From NCBI GenBank assembly GCA_031267005.1, contig JAIRZX010000186.1, forward strand, positions 1-36,107: a DNA stretch of 36,107 bases. The letters run 5' to 3'. Origin of the DNA: Deltaproteobacteria bacterium (GTDB lineage: Bacteria; Desulfobacterota; Desulfarculia; Adiutricales; Adiutricaceae). Positions 15,301 through 24,300 of this stretch are shown here, piece after piece. Position 1 is the stretch's first letter. Each line of letters starts with the position of its first letter. The notes under the pieces are model-generated. The model made no database searches. It saw nothing but the letters and a program-made list of their open reading frames with translations, and was not told the origin of the DNA. Position numbers and translations under genes: made by a program.

Positions 15301-16351
15301 CGATCTCGTATAAGACATCGGGCGCCACCCCCTGGAACTCCCCCTCCCGCAGGTTGAAGAAGCTCGCGGGATAGTCGTCCGCTGCCAGCCCGGCCGCGAC
15401 GGGCTTCCCGGCCAGGCGCCTTTCGCCCACCCAGTCCCGCTCGTCCGGGGTAAGGGATCTCCTGAAGCGCGAGCGCGTGTGCTCCCTGCGGCCCTGGCGG
15501 TAAATCTCCCTGAAACGGGCCCGGCCCCCGGCCTCGACGCTTTTCTGGAGGACGGAGACGAAGCTCTCCAGTTCCGGCTTCGCCGTCGCCAGCGCCGCCT
15601 CGCTCGTCACGACCGGAAAGAGGTCCTCCCCCGAAACCTCCCCGTAGGGATCGAAGGCCCCGGCGGCGGGGGCTTCGGCGACGAAGGCGTCCGCCCGCCC
15701 GGAAGCGAGCATTTCCCAGGCCTCGCGGACGTCCTTCGCGCTGTAGGCCAAGTACGGCCTTTCCAGGGACCGCCTGGCCGCCCGGAAATTTACCGCCCCT
15801 TGGGCGTGGGCGTAGCGCACGGGCCTCACGGCCAGGATCTCGCGGAAGGGCCTCGCCCCCGGGAGCCTGAGGTACTGGACGGGCCGCTCCACCAGGGCGC
15901 CCGTCATGAAATAGATCCCGCGCCGCTCCGGGGTAGGGCTTATTTCGAGGGCGAAGTCCACCGCGCCGTCGCGGAGCCCCGAAAGCGCCGAACGCCAGGG
16001 CAGCATGGCGGGCTCGAACCTGATGCCGTAGAAGGCGGTCAGCCACTCGCACATGAGCGCCGCGGCCCCCGCCGGGCGCCCGTCCTCGGCTGGGAAGAGC
16101 TCGACGGAGCGCTCGTTTCCCAGCACGAGCGAACTCCTGGAAGCCTTGACGCCCTCTATGGCCGCGATCTCCTCGCCGGTCAGGCCCGGGACGTCGAGAT
16201 ATCCCGGCCTCCCGTCGGTGTGGCCCCGTCCGGCAGCGGGAAGCGGGGCCGTCGGCCGCTGAGCCCGGAGCTCAGCCGACGCAATCAGCGCCGAAGCCGC
16301 GAGCAGGGCTGACAGGGCGCAAAGGGCCGCGGCTGGCATGCGTTTTGGCAT
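12329..16351 (-). CDS. Hybrid sensor histidine kinase 2: SBP3-SBP3-TM-HisKA-HATPase-REC-HPt
   Basis: This second paralog has 1340 residues. A signal peptide (1-30, ending LRA-Q) leads into SBP_bac_3 domains at about 70-300 and 318-545, a TM helix (550-570), coiled coil, HisKA with H623, DTGVGI at 772-777 and GTGLGL at 802-807. The receiver has D919 and K971, and the HPt has H1104 in HALKG. Three features are specific to this copy. The second SBP has lost the RTPEREGR-type pocket signature (about 381-403 reads LPGGRKNWEG). The signalling coiled coil before HisKA is exactly seven residues longer than in the other four copies. The helical tail after HPt is disturbed at about 1270-1315 by a Gly-rich stretch that coincides with a 25-bp duplication. 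The first SBP keeps TPERRGIYFMT. The promoter at 16579-16607 lies about 220 bases upstream of the ATG. Confidence 0.93.
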   Translation of the reverse strand: MPKRMPAAALCALSALLAASALIASAELRAQRPTAPLPAAGRGHTDGRPGYLDVPGLTGEEIAAIEGVKASRSSLVLGNERSVELFPAEDGRPAGAAALMCEWLTAFYGIRFEPAMLPWRSALSGLRDGAVDFALEISPTPERRGIYFMTGALVERPVQYLRLPGARPFREILAVRPVRYAHAQGAVNFRAARRSLERPYLAYSAKDVREAWEMLASGRADAFVAEAPAAGAFDPYGEVSGEDLFPVVTSEAALATAKPELESFVSVLQKSVEAGGRARFREIYRQGRREHTRSRFRRSLTPDERDWVGERRLAGKPVAAGLAADDYPASFFNLREGEFQGVAPDVLYEIGDLAGLEIRAARGAGLSGAGAREALAAGEIEIAGSLPGGRKNWEGALAADEPYMSDGYAFLSLAGFPEAGMGDVPDLKVGLAAGSEAAELFRSWFPDHRSAMEYPGVQEAFSALESGEAELVLGTRDELLAMTNYLEKPYFKVNFAVVGGRRDAYFGVAPNEPRLRAVLSKAQRLVDADGIASRWRSRVFDYRGALARARMPYMAGGLGLLAALILLLACMSARSIKAGRLLEEAVAARTSELVSRGDELARHIAIAEQASRAKSDFLARTSHEIRTPMNAIIGFSELAQRERGGPKSLEYIRAIRSAGASLLTIINDILDFSKIESGALRIAPARYRPASLFNDAIMLFRVRIGEKPVRLVADVSPGIPSSMVGDSGRVRQILLNLLSNAVKYTREGRIDLSVRAGRISEDEALLTFEVKDTGVGIRAEDLPRLFGEFTRLDEKRNSGLEGTGLGLAIARRLCRAMGGDVEAESVYGEGSSFQASMVQKVCDWSPMGRLADERDGGDASAASFTAPEAEVLVVDDISSNLLVAEGLLAPYGMRVTLASGGLESVALLRDRFFDLVLMDHMMPEMDGIEAARNIRAMEGGNDAVIVALTANAVSGMREMYLDNGFDDFLPKPIDPGRLDRLLYRWLPASKRRDAAASGAPGAVRERDGASGDGAPTADGARDASAPSGSATPAPPVPSAPPVGSPVRPSALEGVDIQAGVARAGGSARYMLILKAFVKDAEGAMGNLEGAPDGDSAGSFAMAAHALKGALGAIGAPSLAGMAAELESRLRAGDLGAAGVLVPPFRESLGKLVKGISELNGGAHSESVPPAGGQDAGASAGARADGPAKAATGASSIAGEARAPGEERKDGEELDASKDAAASASALAKGAEALAKGVLEADPEGLRMSLSPGRKAVLKALIEGLADALESRGFLEGGVPGLPCGGGGDGLARGGAEAGRGGAAPESRNGSPDRAASGILTGDFGKAREAFGPAKGFRKSS
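12504..12553 (-). repeat. 25-bp tandem duplication in the kinase 2 tail
   Basis: The plus strand reads CAAGGAAGCCCCGGGACTCC (start of copy 1, 12504-12528) and again, with small changes, at 12529-12553. A 25-base insertion is not a multiple of three, and the encoded helical tail changes to Gly-rich sequence at this point, returning to a family-like sequence at GILTGDFGKA. It looks like a duplication followed by a compensating indel. Confidence 0.65.
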
Positions 16352-16578
16352 ATTTGCTCTGGAATCCCGCCGCCGTGGGGAGCCGCCCGCCCGGGACGGG
16401 AGCGCCGCGTAACACGGCGCGGCTCGGGCGTCCGCCCGTCTCCCCGCGCGAAGGGCGGAGCCCCGGCGGCGCGGTAAGGGAACCGGCCCGCGTTACGGGG
16501 ACGGAGGCCTGGAAGCCGCCCGCAAGACGGAAGCCCGCCGGCCGCGGGCACGCTGATGGAGAGTCGCTTTCGTTTCTT
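16352..16578 (-). other. Leader region of kinase 2
   Basis: This GC-rich segment lies between the candidate promoter (16579-16607) and the kinase 2 start codon. It contains a GCGCCG/CGGCGC hairpin near 16405-16425 and no gene. No strong ribosome site precedes the ATG (AGAG about 6 bases upstream at best). Confidence 0.35.
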
Positions 16579-16607
16579 AAGTTAGAACATGCCGGTTCGC
16601 ATGTCAA
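16579..16607 (-). promoter_or_regulatory. Candidate sigma-70 promoter with internal palindrome for kinase 2
   Basis: On the minus strand TTGACA (16607-16602) is followed after 17 bases by TAACTT (16584-16579), a consensus -35 with a weak -10. A perfect dyad ACATGC-N6-GCATGT (16587-16604) fills the spacer and overlaps the -35. Its position would let a dimeric regulator block or re-shape this promoter. Kinase 2 begins about 220 bases downstream. Confidence 0.5.
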
Positions 16608-16625
16608 TATACGCCCCCGTCCGCC

Positions 16626-16739
16626 GGGACCGGCGGCGCGGTTCCCTTTATCCACCTTCCCCGTATCCAGTCCCAGCCCGCGGGGAACGGCGGCGCGGCT
16701 CCCCTTATACCCCTTACCCGCATCCCGGTCCCTGCCTAC
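16626..16739. repeat. 57-bp imperfect tandem duplication upstream of kinase 2
   Basis: Two adjacent 57-base units (16626-16682 and 16683-16739) share the order GGGA-CGGCGGCGCGG, TCCC-TTAT, CC-CATCC/TATCC and GTCCC, at roughly 80% identity by eye. They lie immediately upstream of the kinase 2 promoter. No protein function is apparent. Confidence 0.6.
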
Positions 16740-16777
16740 ACGATCATGCGGGACATTCGCCGCCCCGACCCGTGAAA

Positions 16778-16811
16778 GGCGCCGCAAGCAGCGCGCGGCA
16801 TGCGGAGCGCC
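16778..16811. repeat. GGCGCC-flanked dyad element, copy B
   Basis: This is the second copy of the block at 12139-12174. On the minus strand GGCGC-T-CCGCA can pair with TGCGG-CGCC, forming a strong hairpin followed by TTT, so it may end transcripts arriving from kinase 3 as well as mark the kinase 2 upstream region. Confidence 0.35.
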
Positions 16812-16841
16812 GGGGGGATCCGCTCCTCAAGAAAATATTTC

Positions 16842-17009
16842 ATGCTCAAAGACGAATTCGCCTGTCTTCCTGAGCATCGGGAAAAAGTAAGCCTTATCGA
16901 CGCAGACGGCATTACTATTTGCGTGGTTTTCGAAAACATGTCGTCCAACTGGAATAAACCGGATTTACTGGATAGTCAGTTCCGCCTTGTCCCCTATGAA
17001 ATTCCATGA
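16842..17009 (+). CDS. Possible small protein between kinases 2 and 3
   Basis: A plus-strand frame of about 55 codons from the ATG at 16842 occupies the AT-richer pocket between kinases 2 and 3. Its composition is more protein-like than the surrounding shadow frames (VSLIDADGITICVVFEN), but no ribosome site, promoter or family supports it. It may equally be promoter-bearing non-coding DNA. Confidence 0.25.
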   Translation: MLKDEFACLPEHREKVSLIDADGITICVVFENMSSNWNKPDLLDSQFRLVPYEIP

Positions 17010-17360
17010 AAACCCCCGCCCTTGCACGTGAATGGCTACTCTAAATTTTGGGCGACTGCATAGTGTATTTGAAAAAAAAATTCCACGTCCCGTAACTTGC
17101 CGCCCCTCGGGCGGTTGTCCCGGAACTTTTCCCCGTTCTGGCGACGGCGCCCGGCATCCGCAAATGCCGCCAAGCTCAATTCCGTCCGCCCCCCTTACCC
17201 CTCCCGCGAACGAAGGCCATGGCGAGCGGCAATTATTCCCCCGCCCGCGTTTCCGTCAGACGCTCGGCTCGCCTCCGAGGCCGGATAATACTCGGCGGCA
17301 ATTACGTTTGAATTCGGCGAACGGTCCCAACGCCCGCTCCCCGCCGCCTGAGAGCCCGGG
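17010..17360. other. Intergenic region downstream of kinase 3
   Basis: The first 80 bases are AT-rich and the rest GC-rich, rich in P, R and S codons in every frame. I see no gene, repeat or clear terminator here. Confidence 0.35.
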
Positions 17361-20300
17361 CTACACGCCGGCTTCGGGGGAGCCGGTTTCAGGGGAACCT
17401 TCTCCCCCCCGCTCCCCCCCCAAGAACTCCGGTTCCAGGGAAGCCAGGTGGACGGCGGGGTCCAGATCCGTCAGGGCCCCTGCCAGGGCAGCCAGGCTCT
17501 CCTTGAACGCGCCGAGCCTTTTCTCTATGAAGGGCAGGTTCCCCTCGCGCCCGGCCTTTTCCAGGGCGGCGGCCCTCAACGACAACGGGACCGCCCCTAT
17601 GTTCCCGCAGGCGCTTTTGACGGAATGCACCTTTGCGGCGAAGGCCTCCCCCCCGCAAGCGCCCGGGGCGCCCGCCAAGGCGTCGCAAAACTCCAAGGCG
17701 TCCTTGCGGAAGGCCTCCAGCGCCTTCGCGTACCTGGCGGTGCCCCCGGCCCTGGCTGCCCCCAGCTTCACGTCCACGCCCTCCAAGGCGGCGAGCCCGG
17801 CCCATCCCCGGGCCGGCCGGACGAGGGGCCCGTCGAAGGAACTCCCCGCCGCGCCGCCGGGGTACGTTCCCGGGGCGGGGGCCGGGCGGCGCAACGACAG
17901 GGGGATCCAGCGGACGAGAAGCCTGTCCAGGGCCTCGGGGTCCAAAGGCTTGGCGAGGTAGTCGTCAAAGCCGAGCTCCAGGTAGCTCACGCGCATGGCG
18001 AACGCGGCGTTGGCGGTGAGCGCCGCCACCGGCACCTCCCTGCCGCCGGGCAGCTCCTTTATGGCCTTCAACGCCTCGACGCCGTCCATTTCTGGCATGA
18101 GGTGATCCATCAGGACGAGGTCGAAGCGCCGCTCCCGGGCGAGCCCCACCGCCTCCAGGCCCCCGGAGGCGAAGGACAGGCTCATGCCGTAGGGGAGCAG
18201 GAGCCCCTCGGCCACCATGAGGTTCGAGGCGTAGTCGTCAGCCACCAGCACGTGCGCGCCGGGGGCCGAAAAACTCGCCGGGCGCGGCGCCCCCCTGTCG
18301 CCCGGCTCCTCCTCCAAAGGCCCCATCGGAGTCCAGTCGCCAGCCTCCTGGACGACCCGCGCCCGGAACGTCGAGCCCTGGCCGTAGACGCTTTCGGCGC
18401 TCGCGTCCCCGCCCATCGCGCGGCAAAGCCTTCTCGTTATGGCCAAACCCAGCCCGGTCCCCTCCACGCCGGTGTTGCGCTTCTCGTCAAGGCGGATGAA
18501 CTCCCCGAAGAGCTTGTCCAGATCCTCGCCCCGGATGCCGACGCCGGTGTCCTTCACCTCTATGCGCAGCTCGGCGCGCCCCTCGCCGGCCCGGACGGCG
18601 TTCACGGCGAGCCTTATGTGCCCGCGGTGCGTGTATTTTACCGAATTGGAAAGCAAGTTTAGCAGTATCTGCCGGATGCGGCCGTAGTCCCCGGTCATGT
18701 GCGCCGGGATGTCCGGGGATACCGCCAGCTTCAGGCGGACCGGCTTCTCCCCCAGGCGCGCCCGGATAAGCGTCAGCGCGTCGTTTAACAGCCTCGCCGT
18801 CCCGTACCGCGCGGGAACCAGGTTGAGGCTCCCGGACTCTATCTTGGAAAAGTCCAGGATGTCGTTAATAATCGTCAGCAGGTTCCCCCCGGCGCTCCGT
18901 ATGCCGTCTATGTACTCCAGGCACTTCGGCTGGCCGTGCGTCCTGCGCGCCAGCTCGCTGAACCCTATTATCGCGTTCATGGGGGTCCTGATCTCGTGGC
19001 TCGTGCGGGCCAGAAACTCGCTTTTGGCCCTGGACGCCTGTTCCGACAAGGCTATCTGGCGCGAAAGCTCTTCCGTGCGGCGGCTCACCGCCTCCTCCAA
19101 AACCCGGCCCGAACGCCTCGAGCGGGCGAACATCACGGCCAGGAGCATGATGACCAGGGCCAGGAGCCCAAGCCCGGCCGCCATGAACGGCATGCGGGCC
19201 CGGGCCAGGGCGCCCCGGTAGTCGAAGACCCTGACCCGCCACCTGGCGACGATCTCGGGGACGTCCACCAGCTTCTGCGCCTTGGAGACGACGGATCCGA
19301 ACAGGGGTTCCCTGGGGCTGATCCCGAAGTACGAGTCGTAGCTCATCTCCTCCACGGTGAAGTTCACCTTGAAAAAAGGCCGCTCCATGTAGTTGGTCAT
19401 GGCCAGGAGCTCGTTTCTGGTCCCCATCACCAAATCGATCTCGCCGCGCTCCAACCCTCCGTACGGCTCGATGTTGTCCCGGTAGGTGACGGAGCGCCGG
19501 TGCCCGGGGAACCAGCTCCGGAAGAGCTCGGCCGCCGCCGTCCCGGAACTCAGCCCGACGCGGAGTTCCGGGACGTCCGCGATGCCCACGTCCGGGAACC
19601 CCGAAAGCGACAGGAAGGCGTAGCGGTCTGCCATGTACGGCGCGTCGGTCCACAGGTACCTGCCCTCGCGTTCCGGGGTCCGCACCAGCTCGCTCAAGAC
19701 GGCTATCTCGCCGCTCTCTAGCGCCGCGAGCGATTCTGCCCAGGGCACGGGCCCGTCGTGCCCGCCCCTGATGTCGAGGCCGGTCAGATCGCTAATTTCC
19801 TTCAGTATGTCCACCGCGACGCCCTGGAACTCGCCCTCGCGCTCGTTGTAAAAGCTCGCGGGGTAGTTGTCGTACTCCAGCCCCGCGAATACCGGCATGC
19901 CGCCGTCCAGCCTGTTTTTGACCCACTCCAGCTCGGAGCGGGTCAGAGACGCCAGTAACCTCGCCCGGGCGTAGTCGCGCCGCCCGAGCCGGGAAATCTC
20001 CTGGAAAGGGGCCCGCCCGCCCGCCTGGAGACCCTTTTCGAGTACGCCCACGAAGGCCGCGAGCTCGGGTTTCCGGGCCGCAACGGCCCCCTCGCTCGTG
20101 ACCATGGGCAATACGGTCTCCGCCGCCACCTCGCCGTAGGGATCGAAGCCGGCCCGCTCAGGGGCCCCGGCCACGAAGGCGTCCGCCTCCCCGGCCCTTA
20201 GCCTCTTCCACGCCTCGCGGAAGTCCTTTACGGAGACGGCCACGTAGGGCCCGGCCACCGACTCCCTGGCCGCCGGGAAAGCGGGGGAACCCCGCAAGTA

Positions 20301-20909
20301 GGCGTAGCGGAGCGGGCGGTTGTTTAAGATCTCCTGGAAAGGCATAGCGCCGGGGATCCTCATGTACTGAATCGGCCTCTCGAAGACGGCGGAGGTCATG
20401 AAATAGTCCGCCTTGCGCTCCGGCGCAGGGGCCATGTCGGTCGTAAAGTCCGCCGAGCCGTCGTCCAGGGCCTCAGGCGCCTCGCCCCGTTCCAACACCT
20501 CCGGCCTGAAGCGTATCCCGAAAAAGCCCGTAAGCCACTCGCAAAAAATCACCCCCGTCCCGCCGACGCGCCCGTCCACGCTTACGAACATCTCCGAGCT
20601 TCGCTCGTTGGCGAACACCAGCTCCTTCCTGGCGGCCTTCACCAGCTCGATGGCGTCTATCTCCCCTTGCGTGACGCCCGGCACGTCCAGATAGCCCGGC
20701 CGCCCTCCCGGCAAGCCCGCCGCCCCCGCGTCCGCGGCGACTCCCGCGTCCTCCGCCCCGCCAGCCTCCGCTTCGGCCTCCGTTTCGGCGAAGCCTCCAA
20801 GGCGGCCGTCCGGGGCCTGGGCCCGCGACGCGCCATGGGACGCCGCCGCCGCGAAGGCGAAGGCGGCGATGAAGGCATAGAAGGCCATATGCGGCTTGGG
20901 GGATGGCAT
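17361..20909 (-). CDS. Hybrid sensor histidine kinase 3: SBP3-SBP3-TM-HisKA-HATPase-REC-HPt
   Basis: This is the shortest paralog at 1182 residues. A signal peptide (1-30, ending SRA-Q) is followed by an acidic Ala/Glu spacer (about 40-68), SBP_bac_3 domains at about 90-322 and 338-565, a TM helix (573-593), HisKA with H638, DTGVGI at 787-792 and GTGLGL at 817-822. The receiver has D935 and K987, and the HPt is at about 1045-1150. Both SBP domains keep their pocket signature (APERKADYFMT; RTPEREGRYLW). The HPt motif is altered: H1095 is in HSVKSACGNIG, where kinases 1, 2 and 5 have HALKG. The helical tail found after HPt in kinases 1, 4 and 5 is missing; the protein ends in a short Gly/Glu/Pro stretch. 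Only 443 bases separate it from kinase 4 and I see no promoter there, so it may be transcribed together with kinase 4. Confidence 0.93.
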   Translation of the reverse strand: MPSPKPHMAFYAFIAAFAFAAAASHGASRAQAPDGRLGGFAETEAEAEAGGAEDAGVAADAGAAGLPGGRPGYLDVPGVTQGEIDAIELVKAARKELVFANERSSEMFVSVDGRVGGTGVIFCEWLTGFFGIRFRPEVLERGEAPEALDDGSADFTTDMAPAPERKADYFMTSAVFERPIQYMRIPGAMPFQEILNNRPLRYAYLRGSPAFPAARESVAGPYVAVSVKDFREAWKRLRAGEADAFVAGAPERAGFDPYGEVAAETVLPMVTSEGAVAARKPELAAFVGVLEKGLQAGGRAPFQEISRLGRRDYARARLLASLTRSELEWVKNRLDGGMPVFAGLEYDNYPASFYNEREGEFQGVAVDILKEISDLTGLDIRGGHDGPVPWAESLAALESGEIAVLSELVRTPEREGRYLWTDAPYMADRYAFLSLSGFPDVGIADVPELRVGLSSGTAAAELFRSWFPGHRRSVTYRDNIEPYGGLERGEIDLVMGTRNELLAMTNYMERPFFKVNFTVEEMSYDSYFGISPREPLFGSVVSKAQKLVDVPEIVARWRVRVFDYRGALARARMPFMAAGLGLLALVIMLLAVMFARSRRSGRVLEEAVSRRTEELSRQIALSEQASRAKSEFLARTSHEIRTPMNAIIGFSELARRTHGQPKCLEYIDGIRSAGGNLLTIINDILDFSKIESGSLNLVPARYGTARLLNDALTLIRARLGEKPVRLKLAVSPDIPAHMTGDYGRIRQILLNLLSNSVKYTHRGHIRLAVNAVRAGEGRAELRIEVKDTGVGIRGEDLDKLFGEFIRLDEKRNTGVEGTGLGLAITRRLCRAMGGDASAESVYGQGSTFRARVVQEAGDWTPMGPLEEEPGDRGAPRPASFSAPGAHVLVADDYASNLMVAEGLLLPYGMSLSFASGGLEAVGLARERRFDLVLMDHLMPEMDGVEALKAIKELPGGREVPVAALTANAAFAMRVSYLELGFDDYLAKPLDPEALDRLLVRWIPLSLRRPAPAPGTYPGGAAGSSFDGPLVRPARGWAGLAALEGVDVKLGAARAGGTARYAKALEAFRKDALEFCDALAGAPGACGGEAFAAKVHSVKSACGNIGAVPLSLRAAALEKAGREGNLPFIEKRLGAFKESLAALAGALTDLDPAVHLASLEPEFLGGERGGEGSPETGSPEAGV

Positions 20910-21352
20910 AGTTGAGCGATCGGCCCGGCAGTTCGGGCGGCAAGCGACGGCCCAGGGGGCAGACGGCAGGGACGGGCGGGACTAGGCGTCCCCGGGGACC
21001 GACGGAAGGGGGCGGAGGTTAGCGGGGCTGACGGTAAAATCCGGGCTGTCTTGGGGGGGGGAACGGGGCTTTGTTCGGGCAAGGAAAGTTCGGGCCTGTA
21101 ACCGGGAGGATCAGGCGCGGAGCCTCCCGCTCCGGAACCGCTCCTGAAGGGGCGGCGTGGAGAGAGGCGAGCGGCATGGCCGCCAATGGAAAAAGAGGGC
21201 CAAGGGGAAAGGAAAAGGCGGCCGGGGCCAAGGGGAAAGGTAAAGGCGGCCGGGGCCAAGGGCCAGCGGCGACGGGAAGGGGAAAAGCCGCCGTGGGGTT
21301 GGGGCACGGGACGGGCAAGGGCCGTCAGGAAGGACGCCGGCCAGAGCGGTCG
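20910..21352. other. Short GC-rich spacer between kinases 3 and 4
   Basis: Unlike the other inter-kinase gaps this one is short and has no AT-rich pocket or TTGACA-like element on the minus strand. It contains a 28-bp tandem repeat (21197-21264) and shadow frames only. The lack of a promoter is consistent with read-through from kinase 4 into kinase 3. Confidence 0.4.
21197..21264. repeat. 28-bp tandem repeat between kinases 3 and 4
   Basis: About 2.3 copies of a purine-rich unit beginning GGGCCAAGGGGAAAGG and ending GGCGGCCG follow each other, with one A-to-T change between copies. It lies about 100 bases past the kinase 4 stop codon. No function is evident. Confidence 0.6.
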
Positions 21353-24300
21353 CTAGCGAGTCGCCCGGCTCTCGTCCCTCATAGCCGTAAGGCCGTCCAG
21401 CGCCTTCACGAAGTCGCCGACCAGGATGTCGTCCGATACGGCGTCCACTGCGTCGCGCAATCCCGGAGAACCGGCCGAGGCCGCAGCGTCCTGGAGGCGA
21501 GCCAGCACCTCGTCCACGCGGGGGAAGTCGCTGGCCTCGATGGCGTCCGCGAGGCCGGCCGCCAGGGCCCCAAAATCCGGCGCGGGCCGGCCGGGGGAGG
21601 GCGCCGAAGGGGCCTCGGGCGGGCTCCCGCCGCCGCCGGGGAGGGGCGAAAGGTCCAAGATGCTCTGGGCAAGTCGCTCCAGCCGTTCCCTGAAGGGGGG
21701 GAGCTTCCTGACGATGAAACCTTGGTCGCCATCGCGGCAGGCCGCCTCCAGGGCGGCGGCCCGGGCCGACAAGGGGCCGGCGCCTATGTTCGCCAAAGCG
21801 CTTTTCAAGGCATGCACGACGACCGCGAAGCGGTCCGTTGAGTCGGGGCCGGGCGCCGCCTTCAAGATATAGGCGCTCCCGGCCACGTCCCTCCGGAAGG
21901 TCTCCAGGAGCTTCAGGTACCTCGCCGCTCCCCCCGCCCTGGCCGCGCCGAGGCCGGAGTCCACGTCCTCCAGGACCGGGACCGGGGTGGAGGCCTCCCC
22001 CGCCGGGCCCTGGGCCCCAGGGGCTGCGCCCCCCGGCAAGGCGCCCGCGGCTGGGGCGCCGCGGCGCTTGGAGGGCGGGATCCACCGAGACAGGACGGCG
22101 TCCAGCCGGGCCGGGTCGATGGGCTTGGAAAGGAAGTCGTCGAAGCCGTTTTCAAGGTACATCTCGCGCATGCCCGCCACGGCGTTTGCGGTAAGCGCCA
22201 CGACTGGGATATCGCGGCCGCCCTCTAAGCCCCTTACCGCCTTCATGGCCTCGATCCCGTCCATCTCGGGCATCATGTGGTCCATCAGGATCAGATCGAA
22301 GGGATGCTCCCGCACGAGGCCCACGGCCTCGAGGCCGCCCGAGGCGAAGGAGAGCCTCATGCTGTAGGGGGCCAGCAGGCCTTCAGCCACCATGAGGTTA
22401 GAAGCGTAGTCGTCCACGATGAGGATCTCGGCGCCCGGTGCCGTGAAGGTCGCGCGCCTGGCCTCTTCCACCTCCCCGTGCTCCTCCGCGAGAGGCCCCA
22501 GAGGAGTCCAGTCGGTGACCTTCTGGAAGATCCGGGCGCGGAACATCGATCCCTCGCCGTAGGAACTCTCGGCCTCGATGTCCCCCCCCATGGCCCGGCA
22601 GAGGCTCCTGGCGATGGCGAGCCCCAGCCCGGTGCCTTCCACCGCGCTGTTGCGCTTCTCGTCGAGGCGGGTGAATTCCCTGAACAGCCTTTCCAGGTCC
22701 TCCTTCCTGATGCCCACCCCGGTGTCCTGCACCTCGAAGGTGAGCCTCGCCTCTTCTTCCCCGGTCTTGTCCGCGCGCACGCTCAGGCGTATATGCCCCC
22801 TCTCGGTGTACTTCACCGCGTTGGAGAGGAGGTTTAGGAGGATCTGCCGTATGCGCCCGGAATCGCCGGTCATGGAGGAGGGGATGTCCGGGGAGACGTC
22901 GGCCACGAACTTGACGGGCTTCTCGCTCATCCTCACGCGGATGAGCGTTATCGCGTCGTTTAGAAGCGACGACGCCCTGTAGCGCGATGGCGCCAGCTGG
23001 AGGCTTCCGGACTCTATCTTCGAGAAGTCCAGGATGTCGTTAATTATGGTGAGCAGGCTCGCCCCGGCGCTCCTTATGCCCTGGATATACTCCAGCGCCT
23101 TGGGCTTGCCGTACTCGCGCTGGGCGAGTTCCGAAAACCCAATGATGGCGTTCATGGGGGTGCGGATCTCGTGGCTGGTGCGGGCCAAAAAGTCGCTTTT
23201 GGCCTTGGACGCCCGCTCGGATATGCCTATCTGGCGCGTCAGCTCCTCTGTGCGCGAGCTTACCGCCTCCTCGAGGAACCTTCCGGCGCGGCGGGATTTC
23301 ATGAACATGACGGTCAGGAGCACTATCACGAAGGCAAGGAGTCCCAGCCCGGCCGCCATGAAGGGCATCCTGGCCCTCGCGAGGGCCCCGCGGTAGTCGA
23401 AGACCCTGGTGCGCCACCTTGACGCGATCTCCTCCGCGCCTACGAGCGCCTGGGCCTTGGAAACGATCGCCCTTAACTCCGTCTCCGAGGAGGTTATGCC
23501 GAAGAACGACTCGTAGTGGCGGTCGATTGCGATGTTGACCTTGAAGTACGGCCGTTCGAGGTAGTTGGTCATGGCCAGGAGCTCGTTGTGGGTGCCCATC
23601 ACCAGATCCACCTCGCCGCGCTCCAGCCCGGCGAAGGGCAAGGTGATGTCCTTGTAGTTTACCGTGTTGGGGTGCTCGGGGTACCATTTCCAAAACAGTT
23701 CGGCGTAGGCGGACTTCTCCGTGATCCCCACCCTCAGGTTCGGAACGTCCATGAGGGTCACGTCCGGGAAGCCGGTCAGGGACAGGAAGGCGTAGCGGTC
23801 GGTCATGTAGGGCTGGTCCGCCCACAGGAACCTGCCCTCCCTGTCCGGGGTCCGCACGAGTTCCGTCACGAGCGAGACGCTTCCGGATTCCAGGCGCGAG
23901 ACGATCTCGTCCCAGGCCGCGGGGCCGCTGAAGGCGTGCACGAACTCCAGCCCGGTCATGTCCCGGATCTCCTTTAGGATATCGACGGCTACTCCCTGGA
24001 ACTCCTTTTCCCGCTCGTTGTAGAAGCAGACGGGGTAGTTGTCGTTCTCCATGGCGACCGGGATCGGGCCCTCCCCGGCCCGCCTCTTAAGCCATTCCTG
24101 CTCCGGGCGTGTCAGGGACGCCAAAAACCGCGTACGGACGTAATCGCGGTTCCCCTCGCGGTACAGCGCCTGGAAAGAGGCCCTGCCGCTGTGGTCAAGA
24201 TGCTTCTGGACGGCCGAGATGAAAGGCGCGAGCTCCGGGTTCCTGGCGGTCAGCGCGACCTCGCTTGTCACCATGGGGAGGATGTTCTCGGTTTCCACCT

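Noticed and set aside
14817..16052. Alternate minus-strand frames inside the kinases (also 7270-8781 and 23040-23825)
   Set aside because: They are frame-shifted readings of the same coding sequence, low in hydrophobic residues and without motifs.
17448..18662. Long plus-strand open frame (404 codons) antisense to kinase 3, with similar ones at 7437-8183, 12863-13630, 14483-15313, 15479-16312, 22277-22837 and 24191-25099
   Set aside because: All lie inside the kinase genes in equivalent frames and are shadows produced by high GC at codon third positions.
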